In this document: positions 1 through 9,370 of the stretch, piece after piece
Numbering within the stretch: the stretch's first letter is position 1
Layout of the letters: the number at the start of each line of letters is the position of its first letter
NCBI GenBank assembly: GCA_016124855.1
Contig: WGMX01000002.1
Coordinates: 1-45,800, forward strand
Direction of reading: 5' to 3'
DNA: 45,800 nt
DNA from: Anaerolineaceae bacterium
Lineage (GTDB): Bacteria > Chloroflexota > Anaerolineae > Aggregatilineales > Phototrophicaceae
Translations under genes and position numbers: made by a program
The notes under the pieces: model-generated
Seen by the model: only the letters and a program-made list of their open reading frames with translations
Databases searched by the model: none
What the model was told of the DNA's origin: nothing

Positions 1-1152
1 ATGATACAGCAGGCCACAACTCCCCAATGGCGCAGACGATTCGGGCTTACTTCCGGCAACCCCTTTGCGCCATTTATCATTGGGCTCACCATATTAACGA
101 TCCTCGGATTGATTATCACTTTGGGCATCGCCTTTGTTGGCAAGACAGCCAATGATCGTTTTGTCGCCGGTATTGTTTTCATGTTTGTGGGCGCGCTAGG
201 TCCTATTCCAATTGGGCTGCTCATCATGTACGCCCGTCACTATGTGCGTATTCAAGATATAAAGGCTGGCAATTATTGGGTGCATTGGAATTATCCGGGC
301 GACAGCCAAAACGGCGACATATTCATTGGCGCTGAAGGAATTTATTATCCGAGTAAACCGCTGCGACTCACAGCCTTTTGGAGTGGTTTGCAAAGCGTCG
401 ACGTTCAGCAGGGCGAACCTTCGACTTTAAACTTCCAATATCTGGCACGACAATATTATTCGGTGGCAATGCCCCCTTTGACTTCAAATAAAGTTCTGTC
501 CATTCCAATTCCATCAGGGAAAGAACAAGAGGCCGAGGCACTCATTCCCAAATTCAAACAAATGCTCGGTCGCCCTTCAAATTTCGTAAATGACCAGTGG
601 CGCATCGGCTGGATTATGGGCGGGGCAATCCTTGGATTTGTTCTACTTTCAATTCCACTGCTATTCTCAGTTCAAGTCCAATATGACGATCAGAAACGTG
701 CATTTGCAAACGCTACTCGAACTATGGATCAAGCCACCGAAGTTGCACAGGTTGATGTTTTATCGCAGCCGATTCGTGCGGTGATTGATAAACAAATTGA
801 GCATCTCAAGACTCTGCCCGATGGTCAAATGACCGCCGAGGAAGCCGGATTTGATTCGAGTGCGGGTGTAAGCGCGGTATATTATGGGCATTGTGCGCCG
901 GATAATGCTTTTTACGTGTATGTCATTATGACGCAGGAAATGTTAGGACGGCGATACCTCGGCGGGCCGGGAGCATTTAATTACACAACAGCGACAGATC
1001 GGCGTTATATGGACTGTGGGCCGGAGCATCTTATTTCGACTGTTCCTGATAAACTAGACGGCGGTTGGTATTATGCCGTGATTGCGCGTATTGCTTCCAC
1101 GCGCACACCGCGTACCATAGACACCGCTACACCCACTGCGCGGCCTTCTTAA
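1..1152 (+). CDS. Hypothetical membrane protein, three predicted TM segments
   Basis: I do not recognise the family. The 383-residue protein begins with an ATG at the first base of the window, so neither its ribosome binding site nor a possible upstream start can be seen. Three hydrophobic spans are visible, at about residues 24-47, 54-77 and 203-225. A soluble region of about 120 residues lies between spans 2 and 3, and a C-terminal soluble domain of about 155 residues follows span 3. That domain contains two cysteines (in GHCAP and MDCGP) that could pair if it is extracytoplasmic. It ends in a Thr/Pro-rich tail. The gene stops 22 bp before the epimerase gene on the same strand, so co-transcription is likely, but the neighbours suggest no function. 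Confidence 0.75.
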   Translation: MIQQATTPQWRRRFGLTSGNPFAPFIIGLTILTILGLIITLGIAFVGKTANDRFVAGIVFMFVGALGPIPIGLLIMYARHYVRIQDIKAGNYWVHWNYPGDSQNGDIFIGAEGIYYPSKPLRLTAFWSGLQSVDVQQGEPSTLNFQYLARQYYSVAMPPLTSNKVLSIPIPSGKEQEAEALIPKFKQMLGRPSNFVNDQWRIGWIMGGAILGFVLLSIPLLFSVQVQYDDQKRAFANATRTMDQATEVAQVDVLSQPIRAVIDKQIEHLKTLPDGQMTAEEAGFDSSAGVSAVYYGHCAPDNAFYVYVIMTQEMLGRRYLGGPGAFNYTTATDRRYMDCGPEHLISTVPDKLDGGWYYAVIARIASTRTPRTIDTATPTARPS

Positions 1153-1174
1153 AGCCTAAAGAACGGACTTCAGT

Positions 1175-2077
1175 ATGATTACGATCCAAAACAAATATTG
1201 GCAAGTCGGTATATTACCCGAAACCGGCGCATCGATTGCCTTTGGTCGTATCCGGCATAATGACGCATGGGTGGATGTTATGCGACCTACCCTCGAAAGT
1301 GATTGGGGAAACTCTAGCAATTGCAGCAGTTTTGTCATGCTGCCGTGGTGCAACCGGATTAAAGATGGTGTGCTGCGTTTTGAGGAGAAGACTTACCAAC
1401 TTAAGACCACCAAAGACGATGGCACAGCGCGACATGGTGATGTTCGTAAGCGTGACTGGACGGTGGACAAAATTGATGCCAACCACATCCACATGAGTTT
1501 ACAATCCATAGATTTTCCCGATATGAATTGGCCGTTTAAGTTCTCGGCACAAGCAGAATATCGGCTTGATAAGGAAAAATTTATCTGGATTTTGAGCATC
1601 AAGAACGAAGACTCCCAACCTTTCCCGACTGGCTTTGGGCATCACCCTTATTTTGTAAAACCAACTGGCGCAAACGCACCACATGTTCAAATTCCCTGTC
1701 AACAATATTTCGAGCTGACCGATTATATGGCAACTGATGCAGCGGTTCCGGTAACACCAAAATTAGACTTTCAAAAGATGCGGGCATTAGATGATCTAGA
1801 ACTCAATCACGTTTTTACCAAACGCAGCGGTCACGAACCTGCGCGGATGTTGTACCCCGAATGGGGAGCAACGCTTGAAATGTTTAGTGATCCGCTGTTC
1901 GAGCATATATTGCTGTATGCGCCCAAAGGCGAACCGTTCTACGCGGTTGAACCGATGACGAATGCCAGCGACGGTTTTAATCTATTTGCTAATCATATCG
2001 AAGGCAGCGGGGTATTCATCTTGCAACCGGGTGAAGAAAAACAAGCGATTGTAGAACTGGTTGTCAGTAAATCATAA
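1175..2077 (+). CDS. Aldose 1-epimerase family protein
   Basis: Probably interconverts the alpha and beta anomers of an aldose in the cytoplasm (mutarotase fold). Family signatures are visible: LPWCNRI at residues 56-62, a His in HGD at 88, the catalytic-type GHHPYF at 155-160, and the Glu of EPMTNASDGFN at about 259, where the family carries its general base. The length of 300 residues is usual for the YphB/GalM-like group. The start is the ATG at 1175, with only a weak upstream purine stretch. It lies 14 bp before the ybaK-like gene, so the three leading genes may form one transcript. Sugar specificity cannot be read from the sequence; a hexose-6-phosphate epimerase role is possible but less likely. 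Confidence 0.85.
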   Translation: MITIQNKYWQVGILPETGASIAFGRIRHNDAWVDVMRPTLESDWGNSSNCSSFVMLPWCNRIKDGVLRFEEKTYQLKTTKDDGTARHGDVRKRDWTVDKIDANHIHMSLQSIDFPDMNWPFKFSAQAEYRLDKEKFIWILSIKNEDSQPFPTGFGHHPYFVKPTGANAPHVQIPCQQYFELTDYMATDAAVPVTPKLDFQKMRALDDLELNHVFTKRSGHEPARMLYPEWGATLEMFSDPLFEHILLYAPKGEPFYAVEPMTNASDGFNLFANHIEGSGVFILQPGEEKQAIVELVVSKS

Positions 2078-2091
2078 CGAAAGCAATCTCG

Positions 2092-2574
2092 ATGGCGCAA
2101 AAACTGAATTCAATGCGTTTGTTGGAAGCGCAAAAAATCCCTTATGAGGTAACCGAATTCCCTGATACCGAACGGGATGCGGAAGTAATCGCAGACATAT
2201 TGGGTGTACCAGCCTTTATGGTATACAAAACATTGGTGGTACAACCTGTCGAAAATCCCAAAAGACCCATTTTGGCGATTATCGCTGCTGACCGCACGCT
2301 CGACTTAAAAGCGCTGGCAGCAGTATCAGGACACAAAAAAGTGTCGATGGCAGCACACAAAGATGCGGAACAACTAACAGGATTAAGAGTCGGCGGCATC
2401 AGTGCTTTAGCGCTGACGCACAAAAATTGGCCGGTGTACCTAGATCAAGCGGCAATGGAGCTGGAACATATTCTAGTGAGTGCGGGCCAAAGAGGAATGG
2501 ATTTGCGCGTGCCAACAACTGCCTTCATCCGCGTGGCAAATGCCAAAGTGGCAGAAATTAGTGTTCCGGTATAA
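2092..2574 (+). CDS. ybaK: Cys-tRNA(Pro)/Cys-tRNA(Cys) deacylase, YbaK/EbsC family
   Basis: A 160-residue YbaK-fold protein expected to hydrolyse Cys mischarged onto tRNA(Pro), a trans-editing step in translation quality control. The lysine at residue 46, in FMVYKTLVV, lies at the position of the essential Lys of characterised YbaK proteins. The Gly-rich stretch GLRVGGISAL, about residues 134-143 of the family fold, is also typical. The protein is full length and a single domain. The ATG at 2092 has no strong Shine-Dalgarno sequence, consistent with translation coupled to the gene 14 bp upstream. A strong hairpin just beyond the stop separates it from the convergent pfkA gene. Confidence 0.88.
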   Translation: MAQKLNSMRLLEAQKIPYEVTEFPDTERDAEVIADILGVPAFMVYKTLVVQPVENPKRPILAIIAADRTLDLKALAAVSGHKKVSMAAHKDAEQLTGLRVGGISALALTHKNWPVYLDQAAMELEHILVSAGQRGMDLRVPTTAFIRVANAKVAEISVPV

Positions 2575-2581
2575 GTGAACA

Positions 2582-2614
2582 GCGAAGGATAAAACAGAAC
2601 TCGTTATCCTTCGC
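2582..2614. terminator. Bidirectional terminator hairpin between ybaK and pfkA
   Basis: GCGAAGGATAA at 2582-2592 pairs perfectly with TTATCCTTCGC at 2604-2614 across an 11-nt loop. It sits between two convergent stop codons. T-rich sequence follows weakly on both strands, so it probably ends transcripts from both sides. Confidence 0.7.
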
Positions 2615-2627
2615 ACTTTAATCGCAA

Positions 2628-3596
2628 TTAGCGGGAAAGCATTCGAGCCAACTCAAAATAATTGGGGTTGAGGGGCTTCACGCGGCTAATGGCTTGTTCA
2701 ATTGGAATAGTCGTCAACTCGCGTCCATCAAGTGCCACCATCACGCCGGATTGACCTTCAAGCAAGACTTCCATCGCCTTCACGCCCATCCGTGTCGCTA
2801 GTAAACGGTCGAAGGCTGATGGACTGCCTCCACGCTGGATATGCCCCAAAATTGTCAAGCGAATATCAAAACCAACATCCGTTTTGTTATTCAGGTAATC
2901 AACCAGATCGGTCGTTTTATAGGATACACCTTCGGCAATCACCGCTACCGCATGGGATTTGCCACGTACGTAAGCATCCGCCAACGCATCATGAATAGCT
3001 TCCATCGAGACTTCGCGTTCAGGCACAGATACGATTTCTGCACCACCAACAATGCTGGCAATAATGGCGAGATAACCACAGTTACGACCCATAACTTCAA
3101 GAATAAAGGCACGGGTATGTGAAGAAGCTGTGTCACGCACGCGGTCAAGCGCGTCAATAATCGTATTGAGTGCCGTATCCACACCAATACTGGTATTGGT
3201 ACCATCCAAGTCATTATCAATACTGCCGGGCACACCGATTACGGGAAATCCTAATTTGTGCAAAGCTGTCGCGCCGCGAAGACTGCCGTCACCACCGATT
3301 ACGATGAGTCCTTCGATGCCCGATTCATTTAAGCGTCGTAATCCCTTAGCCTGACCGGCTGGCGTCTTAAAATCTAAATTGCGCGCGGTCTGGAGGATTG
3401 TGCCGCCACGCTGCAAGATACCGCTGACTTCGAAGCTCGTCAGCTTGTGAAAATCCCCGTTGAGCAAACCAGAATATCCCTGCCGGATTCCGTAAACTTC
3501 AATATCATATTCGAGTCCTGACCGCACCACGGCGCGGATAGCAGCATTCATGCCGGGACTATCGCCACCACTCGTCATCACTGCGACACGTTTCAT
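2628..3596 (-). CDS. pfkA: ATP-dependent 6-phosphofructokinase
   Basis: Phosphorylates fructose 6-phosphate to fructose 1,6-bisphosphate, the committed step of glycolysis. At 322 residues it has the usual bacterial PfkA length. Visible motifs are the nucleotide-binding GGDSPGMN at residues 10-17, GGDGS at 101-105 and SIDND at 125-129, with the catalytic Asp at 127. GGDGS rather than GGDDT points to ATP, not pyrophosphate, as the donor. I chose the ATG at 3596 because MKRVAVMTSGGD is the normal family N-terminus. An in-frame GTG 39 bp upstream would add 13 atypical residues. The gene lies downstream of dnaE on the same strand. A possible -10 (TACAAT at 3691-3696, minus strand) lies in the gap between them, so it need not depend on the dnaE promoter. 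Confidence 0.96.
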   Translation of the reverse strand: MKRVAVMTSGGDSPGMNAAIRAVVRSGLEYDIEVYGIRQGYSGLLNGDFHKLTSFEVSGILQRGGTILQTARNLDFKTPAGQAKGLRRLNESGIEGLIVIGGDGSLRGATALHKLGFPVIGVPGSIDNDLDGTNTSIGVDTALNTIIDALDRVRDTASSHTRAFILEVMGRNCGYLAIIASIVGGAEIVSVPEREVSMEAIHDALADAYVRGKSHAVAVIAEGVSYKTTDLVDYLNNKTDVGFDIRLTILGHIQRGGSPSAFDRLLATRMGVKAMEVLLEGQSGVMVALDGRELTTIPIEQAISRVKPLNPNYFELARMLSR

Positions 3597-3715
3597 AACC
3601 TGATATATCCCTACTCGCCCGACACCCCTGCCCACACAAATTACCGAGCAAGTCTGTTGGATGCGCTAATTTGAGCGTTAAACCGCACCTATTGTAGCGA
3701 AAAGTGTGTTAAATT

Positions 3716-6700
3716 TCAGCCTGATTCTGGACGATCAAACAGCTCAATATTGTGTGCATCTCCCACAATGGTTAACAAGTCATTTACCAAGTCATCACAA
3801 TAGGCAGTGGTATCATTCGGGAACTCCATCTTGAAAGACTGTTTAGAGTCTTCAAGTACAATGCTGAAGCGATCTTTACCGGGGTAAGCCGTCAATATTC
3901 CGTGTAAACGACGCAAACGGCGGCGATCTTTCTCGGCATCGTCCGACCGTTGAAAATAGATCATCATCCAGCGTTCTGGCTGAGGCTTAAACTCATCTTC
4001 CAGTGGGGGCAAATCATCAAGGTCGGAAATATCTGGCGATTCGGCGCTCATCCAATCCGGTGTTTGCTGCTCACGAATAACTGATGCACTTTGGGGTTCA
4101 ACCGTTGGCGTACGTACAGCAGCCGCACCTTGAGTAGATGGGGCAACCACCGCCAAAGGAACCATTTCCATGACCGGTTCCGGTGGTGGCGCAGGCATAT
4201 CCAAATCGGTATCCGTCTCATCATCCACTGCCCAACTTGGAGGGTCAATATTAGGTAACGATGCTGCTTCATCATCCACCGACATGGTGAAGTTGAAGTT
4301 TTGAGACACTCTTTCCGCTTTGATCTGGGGATCCCCACGTGAGGTATCCAATTCCCCGCCAACCATAACCACACTGCCTTCGGCAATCAGTTCACCAAAC
4401 TTTTGCCAACTTCGAGGGAACAACACCACCTCAATAGACTCGGCACTATCGTGCCAATCTTCGATATTGAATACGGCCATCATATCGCCATTCTTCGTGA
4501 CAAGCTTACGAACCGAAACGATCTCACCAGCAATTGTCACGCCTTTGCCGCTCATATTTGATTCAGGACGTTTAATGATAGCGACGTCGGCAGTATTGTT
4601 GGCACGGGCAAAATCATCGCGAACTTTATCAACCGGGCGTCCACTCACGTATAAGCCAAGCAGTTCTTTTTCCCAATTAAGCATATCGCGATCAGGAATT
4701 TGTTTGGCATCGGGCAGCGTCAATTTATCCGACATGCCCGTAGCTTCACCGAACATGCTCATTTGACCGATTTCTTTAGCATGATGATGATCCGTGCTGA
4801 AGTTAACCATGCGTTCGATTGAGGCTGTATCCGCTAACTGCCAGCGGATACCGAAGGCATCTAGTGCGCCAACCTTAATAAGGCTTTCTAAGGTTCGTTT
4901 TTGTACCTGCCGTAAATCGACACGGCGGCAAAAATCTTCGAGGCTGGCAAACGGGCCATCGGCTTCGCGCGCTTTGATAATCGGCATCAAGGCATTTTCG
5001 CCGGCATTTTTAATTGCGACTAACCCAAAGCGAATGCCGCGAACCCCGTTAGGCTGCTTCTGAATGTCGAAATCAACCGCACTATAGTTCACATCTGGTG
5101 GCAGCACAGGAATGCCCAAGCGGCGGCATTCACCAAGAAAGGTCGTAATCTTGGTGATGTCATCACGGTGAACCGAAAGCAGCGCCGTCATATACTCGGC
5201 GGCATAATGCGTCTTGAGGTAGGAAGTCTGGCAGGTAATGACTGCATAATCTGCGGCGTGTGAGTTATGAACGAGAATATCGTTAGCAATGAAGTTGTGC
5301 GTACCTTCAATTGTTAAATCGAATGTGGGTTGTTCACCAATATACTCAATCGAGACAATTTTATCCCAGTAGATGTCATTAGCATCTTCGTCGCCAGAGG
5401 CTAAAGCCATCTGGCTACTTGATAATACAAGCCCACTAAAGGGGCTAGAATATTGGGTCGGTATAACTGCGAAAGTTGTCTGAAGTACCGTCGAAATATT
5501 ATCGACTCTTTCAACATCATCACTTTTGAGAAAATTACCTCCTAATGATGAAATAAAGCGTTCTAAACTTTCTAACTCATCAATATGAATCGTGTAGCTC
5601 GTCTTAATATCGTTTATAGATGATATAGGTGTGCCGTGAAACCATGACACGACAAAACGACTAATGATGCCCAATCTCAATAACAGATGCTGAATTTGTT
5701 GAGCTAATTGCTTTGAATCCGTATCATAAAACACTCGTTTTCCTTCACCCATGACATACCAGTGATCCCTCCATAAATGAGCAAGGAAAAGAGCGATTTG
5801 ATCGTTCGAGAGTTCAAACACCTCGGCTGGAATAGCTAAATCAGGCGAGCGATTCACTGCGTAAGTTTCTGCTAGCTCGATTATCTTTTCCGACGTCCAT
5901 TCTAGTTTTCCATTCACTTCAATTCGTCTTGGCACAGCAATTTGTTCACCAACGGTCAAATCGCCCAGGTTACTCCAGCCATCAAATGTGTAAAAAGGAT
6001 GATTGTCAGTAGCTTCGATTTGACGACCTAGTTGCGTCTTCAAACGATAAACTGGCTTAACACCATTCGCCATCGCAGCAGTAACTTTGCCTGATTTCAG
6101 TCGCAATGTATCAGTATCGCACGTTAGTGTGTGTTCAATCTGCACCTTGCCGGTAGCCACATCTCCAATTTTGACACGTCGGCCTGTATCCGCGTCAACT
6201 ATCTCGGTGTCATAAACCAAGCATTTGTTGAAGCCATAGTTGGCAAAGAATTCAATGTCATCGAAGATGATATTTATGGTATCATTATTAAGTCCGTGAT
6301 TAGGCCCACGTTCTAGGAAAATATCACGATGTTTCTTCAGGTCTTTCTCTTTTTTCTTGGATACCGCACGCCGCATTAAGTCGGCTTCACCTAGTTCATA
6401 ATCAAATAAAGCGCCTGCAATTTGCATCAGCTGTTCCTGATAAACTATGATCCCCATAGTTTCTTCTAATATAGGCGCTAATAAATCATGCCTGTATTCA
6501 ATCGCCTCGTCGCCGCGCAGACGCTTGTTGTACAACGGAATAAATTCCATTGGGCCGGGGCGATAGAGCGATACCGCCGCGATAATATGCTCAAACTTGG
6601 TTGGTCGCATATCACGCAGCATCTGCTGCATTCCAGAACCTTCCACTTGAAATACGCCGACCGTTTCGCCGCGTCCCATGAGTTCAAAGGACTCTTTTAA

Positions 6701-8539
6701 TTTGCGGTCAACTTCAGGATCACCTGTTGGACGATACGGGATATTGTCCATCGTGAACTTGATGCCGTGATGACGCTCAATCAGATCGCAAGCTTTACGC
6801 ATGATGGTCAAAGTGGAAAGGCCGAGGAAGTCAATTTTCAGCAAACCAATCGACTCGCAGGTTTCCATAGGGAACTGCGTGACCGCTTTCAGTGGGTTTT
6901 CGCTGTTCCCTTCACCATCTTCTTTTTCCACTTTTGTCGGGCGATGCAGAGGTAAATATTCGACCAGCGGTTTATCCGCAACAATCACGCCTGCCGCATG
7001 AGTCGAGGCATGACGGTTAACCCCTTGCAGGTGTACAGCCGTATCGACGATTTGTTTGATCTCACTGCTATTCTTATACATCTGGTGGAGTTCGGGATTT
7101 TCTTCCACATAGGTCATAATCGGCTTGGGCTTGGGTTCGGTCGGAATAAGTCGGGCTGCCTGATTAACCACTTCCAAAGGTACATTTAGGGCACGTCCCA
7201 CATCACGAACGGCAGCCTTCGCACCCAACGTTCCGAAAGTAATAATGGCGGCAACTTTATCTTCACCGTATTTCCGTGCTGTGTAGTAAATCATTTCTTC
7301 ACGACGATCATCGGGGAAGTCCATATCAATATCCGGCATACTGACGCGCCCCGGATTGAGGAAGCGCTCAAACAGCAGGTTATTCTGCATTGGGTCAATA
7401 TTCGTGATACCGAGAGTGTAAGCCGCCAAACTACCAGCACCAGAACCGCGCACATTCCACCAAATATCTGCATGACGCGCAAATTGGGTCAAATCCCACA
7501 CAATCAAGAAGTAGGTGTTAAAACCCATGTCACCGATAATGCCCAGCTCACGGTCAAGCCGCGCCTTCATATCCGCATCATCGGCGCGACTACCAAAACG
7601 CCAGCGCATCCCCTTCTCGCATAAATAGCGCAGGTAGCTAGTTGAGTCATATCCCTCAGGAACAGGGAATACAGGCAAATGATATTCTTTATCATCAAGA
7701 TTGATGTCGCACATTTCTGCAACTTTGAGCGTGTTCGACAAGGCTTCCGGAGCAGCATCACCAAAAAAACCGTACATCTCCTGCTGGCTGGTCAGATGGT
7801 AACTGGCATCCGACATACGCAAACGATCAGCATCGGTTTTGAGAGCGCTGGTCTGGATACAGAGCAAGGTGTCATGCGGATCATAATCGGTATCAAGAAC
7901 ATAGTGAACATCGTTGGTAGCAACCAGCGGCACGTTCGTATGATTCGACTTTCCATACTCCAGCAGCCACTTATTCAAGGTTTCCAATTCAGGAATATCA
8001 TGCTGTTGAAGTTCAAGATAAAAGTTCTCTTTACCAAACACATCTTGATACCAGCCGATAAGTTCCCGCGCTTCATCATCACGACCTTCCATAATAGCGG
8101 TTGGGATTTGTGCAGCTAAACAGCCGCTGGTTGCGATGATACCTTCGGCATGAGCTGCTAATAAATCACGGTCAATGCGCGGGCGATAGTAATACCCATT
8201 TAGTTGTGCTTCGCTGGCGAGTTTTAGCAGATTTTTGTAACCTGTCTGATTCTTTGCCAACAGCAGCATGTGATACGGTCGCTTATCCAACTTCGGATCA
8301 CGGTCTTGCATCGACCGGCGTGCCAGATACGACTCAACACCAATAATTGGCCTCACACCAGCAGCTTTAGCAGTCCGATAAAATTCCATCACACCGAACA
8401 TTGTCCCATGATCGGTAATCGCCAGCGAAGGCATGTTCAACTCTTTGGCGCGGTCAACCAACTTGTCGATTCGGCTGAGGCCATCGAGCAATGAATATTC
8501 AGTATGAACGTGAAGATGCACAAAATTCTGATCAGTCAT
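3716..8539 (-). CDS. dnaE: DNA polymerase III alpha subunit with an in-frame intein
   Basis: The replicative polymerase catalytic subunit. The translated precursor is 1607 residues; removing the intein (residues 773-1092) leaves about 1287. An N-terminal PHP domain starts at VHLHVHTEYSLLDG and includes ITDHGTMFGV. The palm is marked by GSGAGSLAAYTLGI and the catalytic acidic cluster PDIDMDFPDDRR, and HRPGPM-type residues follow in SLYRPGPMEFIP. After the intein come SHAADYAV, a helix-hairpin-helix region and an OB-fold (KGVTIAGEIVSVRKLVTKNG). An unusual Pro/Asp/Glu-rich linker of roughly 100 residues then leads to a C-terminal domain of about 80 residues (from PERWMMIYFQRSDD). The ATG at 8539 gives the canonical start and is preceded by a good extended -10. 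No other replication gene is adjacent. Confidence 0.97.
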   Translation of the reverse strand: MTDQNFVHLHVHTEYSLLDGLSRIDKLVDRAKELNMPSLAITDHGTMFGVMEFYRTAKAAGVRPIIGVESYLARRSMQDRDPKLDKRPYHMLLLAKNQTGYKNLLKLASEAQLNGYYYRPRIDRDLLAAHAEGIIATSGCLAAQIPTAIMEGRDDEARELIGWYQDVFGKENFYLELQQHDIPELETLNKWLLEYGKSNHTNVPLVATNDVHYVLDTDYDPHDTLLCIQTSALKTDADRLRMSDASYHLTSQQEMYGFFGDAAPEALSNTLKVAEMCDINLDDKEYHLPVFPVPEGYDSTSYLRYLCEKGMRWRFGSRADDADMKARLDRELGIIGDMGFNTYFLIVWDLTQFARHADIWWNVRGSGAGSLAAYTLGITNIDPMQNNLLFERFLNPGRVSMPDIDMDFPDDRREEMIYYTARKYGEDKVAAIITFGTLGAKAAVRDVGRALNVPLEVVNQAARLIPTEPKPKPIMTYVEENPELHQMYKNSSEIKQIVDTAVHLQGVNRHASTHAAGVIVADKPLVEYLPLHRPTKVEKEDGEGNSENPLKAVTQFPMETCESIGLLKIDFLGLSTLTIMRKACDLIERHHGIKFTMDNIPYRPTGDPEVDRKLKESFELMGRGETVGVFQVEGSGMQQMLRDMRPTKFEHIIAAVSLYRPGPMEFIPLYNKRLRGDEAIEYRHDLLAPILEETMGIIVYQEQLMQIAGALFDYELGEADLMRRAVSKKKEKDLKKHRDIFLERGPNHGLNNDTINIIFDDIEFFANYGFNKCLVYDTEIVDADTGRRVKIGDVATGKVQIEHTLTCDTDTLRLKSGKVTAAMANGVKPVYRLKTQLGRQIEATDNHPFYTFDGWSNLGDLTVGEQIAVPRRIEVNGKLEWTSEKIIELAETYAVNRSPDLAIPAEVFELSNDQIALFLAHLWRDHWYVMGEGKRVFYDTDSKQLAQQIQHLLLRLGIISRFVVSWFHGTPISSINDIKTSYTIHIDELESLERFISSLGGNFLKSDDVERVDNISTVLQTTFAVIPTQYSSPFSGLVLSSSQMALASGDEDANDIYWDKIVSIEYIGEQPTFDLTIEGTHNFIANDILVHNSHAADYAVITCQTSYLKTHYAAEYMTALLSVHRDDITKITTFLGECRRLGIPVLPPDVNYSAVDFDIQKQPNGVRGIRFGLVAIKNAGENALMPIIKAREADGPFASLEDFCRRVDLRQVQKRTLESLIKVGALDAFGIRWQLADTASIERMVNFSTDHHHAKEIGQMSMFGEATGMSDKLTLPDAKQIPDRDMLNWEKELLGLYVSGRPVDKVRDDFARANNTADVAIIKRPESNMSGKGVTIAGEIVSVRKLVTKNGDMMAVFNIEDWHDSAESIEVVLFPRSWQKFGELIAEGSVVMVGGELDTSRGDPQIKAERVSQNFNFTMSVDDEAASLPNIDPPSWAVDDETDTDLDMPAPPPEPVMEMVPLAVVAPSTQGAAAVRTPTVEPQSASVIREQQTPDWMSAESPDISDLDDLPPLEDEFKPQPERWMMIYFQRSDDAEKDRRRLRRLHGILTAYPGKDRFSIVLEDSKQSFKMEFPNDTTAYCDDLVNDLLTIVGDAHNIELFDRPESG
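5264..6223 (-). other. DnaE intein (320 aa), splicing-competent signature, decayed endonuclease region
   Basis: The intein interrupts DnaE between GFNK and SHAADY. Splicing residues are all visible: Cys1 (CLVYDTEIVD), block B with TDNHPFYTFDG, block F with DLTIEGTHNFIAND, a penultimate His and terminal Asn (ILVHN), and Ser as the +1 extein residue. The site is four residues downstream of the split-intein site of cyanobacterial DnaE (Y/CFNK). The middle ~170 residues retain a trace of a LAGLIDADG endonuclease half (IALFLAHLW, then YDTDSKQLAQQIQHLLLRLGI). The position where such inteins usually have an acidic TDG motif reads RDHW, and I see no first LAGLIDADG block, so homing activity is probably lost. 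Base composition is visibly more AT-rich than the flanking dnaE sequence; for example 5521-5580 is about 30% GC. Confidence 0.95.
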
Positions 8540-8605
8540 GTGGGTTCAAATTCCAAAATCAATGTATGTTTGCGTGGAAGAAACGAACATCTGTTATAGG
8601 GATTG

Positions 8606-8614
8606 ATTATAGCA
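8606..8614 (-). promoter_or_regulatory. Extended -10 promoter for dnaE
   Basis: The minus strand reads TGC-TATAAT, a perfect extended -10, about 67 bp before the dnaE ATG. The longer match GTGCTATAAT is shared with the secA and ubiD promoters. No convincing -35 hexamer is seen. Confidence 0.65.
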
Positions 8615-8780
8615 CTATTAGCCGGTGATGGCTCAAGGGCGGAGCCAACGAGTCACGTAATTGTTTCGTAAGACTTTTGGAAGGAAACCGTAAGAATTCA
8701 AACATAGGATACGGTCGTTGGGCGGCGGGTTGCAACCATTCCCAAATGTTTCATAGGCTCATACATTCAGGAGACTAAAA

Positions 8781-9347
8781 ATGCGTAATTTCTATCGTCT
8801 GTTTTCTATTGTGATCGTAGCTACACTGGCACTCGCCGTTTTCGTACCCGGTAGCACGCGAATCACCCGTGCACAAGACAAACCACTTGTATGCGACTCC
8901 ACATTGGTTACCCTTTTGATGGTTGCCGAACACAATTATGATTACCTGACCAATATGGAAAAAGCTGGCAATACCCCTAACATCGAATTTGGTGATTATA
9001 AACCGCTGCTTACACAAATCATGGCAAACATGATGGCCATGCAGCAAAACATGACCCAAGAGCAAATGGATGCGGCTGCGATGGAAGAAAAATCGATGAG
9101 CGAAATGATGGGCATGAGTAACAAGGACATCATCGACCAATATCTCAAAGGCATGATGATGGATAATGGGTCAATGGCTGAAGCAACTCCCGACGCAATG
9201 GGTTCGATGGATGCCATGATGACCGAACTCCCCACCGGCGCATTAGCCAATGAAGATCCCGCCTGTACGGCTTTGCGTACTGATGTGGAGCATTTCCTGT
9301 TAGTGCACACCATCGCAGACATGAAAATGGGTGAAACAATGAAGTAA
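8781..9347 (+). CDS. Secreted methionine-rich protein of unknown function
   Basis: I do not recognise the family. The 188 residues begin with a Sec-type signal peptide: a basic MRNFYR, a hydrophobic core to about residue 23, and likely cleavage near TRA-QDK at about 31. The mature part is unusually rich in methionine (25 Met in the whole protein), clustered as MANMMAMQQNM, SEMMGM and KGMMMDN between about residues 80 and 155. Two cysteines (about residues 38 and 163) could form one disulfide. Met clusters of this kind occur in periplasmic copper-handling proteins, but no His-rich or CxxC site supports that here, so a metal role is speculation. A clear Shine-Dalgarno (CAGGAG) precedes the ATG. 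The gene is monocistronic and ends at a strong terminator. Confidence 0.8.
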   Translation: MRNFYRLFSIVIVATLALAVFVPGSTRITRAQDKPLVCDSTLVTLLMVAEHNYDYLTNMEKAGNTPNIEFGDYKPLLTQIMANMMAMQQNMTQEQMDAAAMEEKSMSEMMGMSNKDIIDQYLKGMMMDNGSMAEATPDAMGSMDAMMTELPTGALANEDPACTALRTDVEHFLLVHTIADMKMGETMK

Positions 9348-9370
9348 CGACTAGCAAATAGTCGTTAACG

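Noticed and set aside
3597..3635. Upstream GTG start for pfkA
   Set aside because: It adds 13 residues unlike any PfkA N-terminus, while the ATG at 3596 gives the canonical start.
4320..4766. 148-residue plus-strand frame inside dnaE
   Set aside because: Antisense shadow of a well-recognised gene, with low-complexity composition.
7679..8119. 146-residue plus-strand frame opposite the dnaE PHP region
   Set aside because: Antisense to conserved coding sequence and with no start signal.
8540..8565. GGGTTCAAATTCC resembling a tRNA T-arm
   Set aside because: No matching acceptor, D- or anticodon arm can be folded around it.
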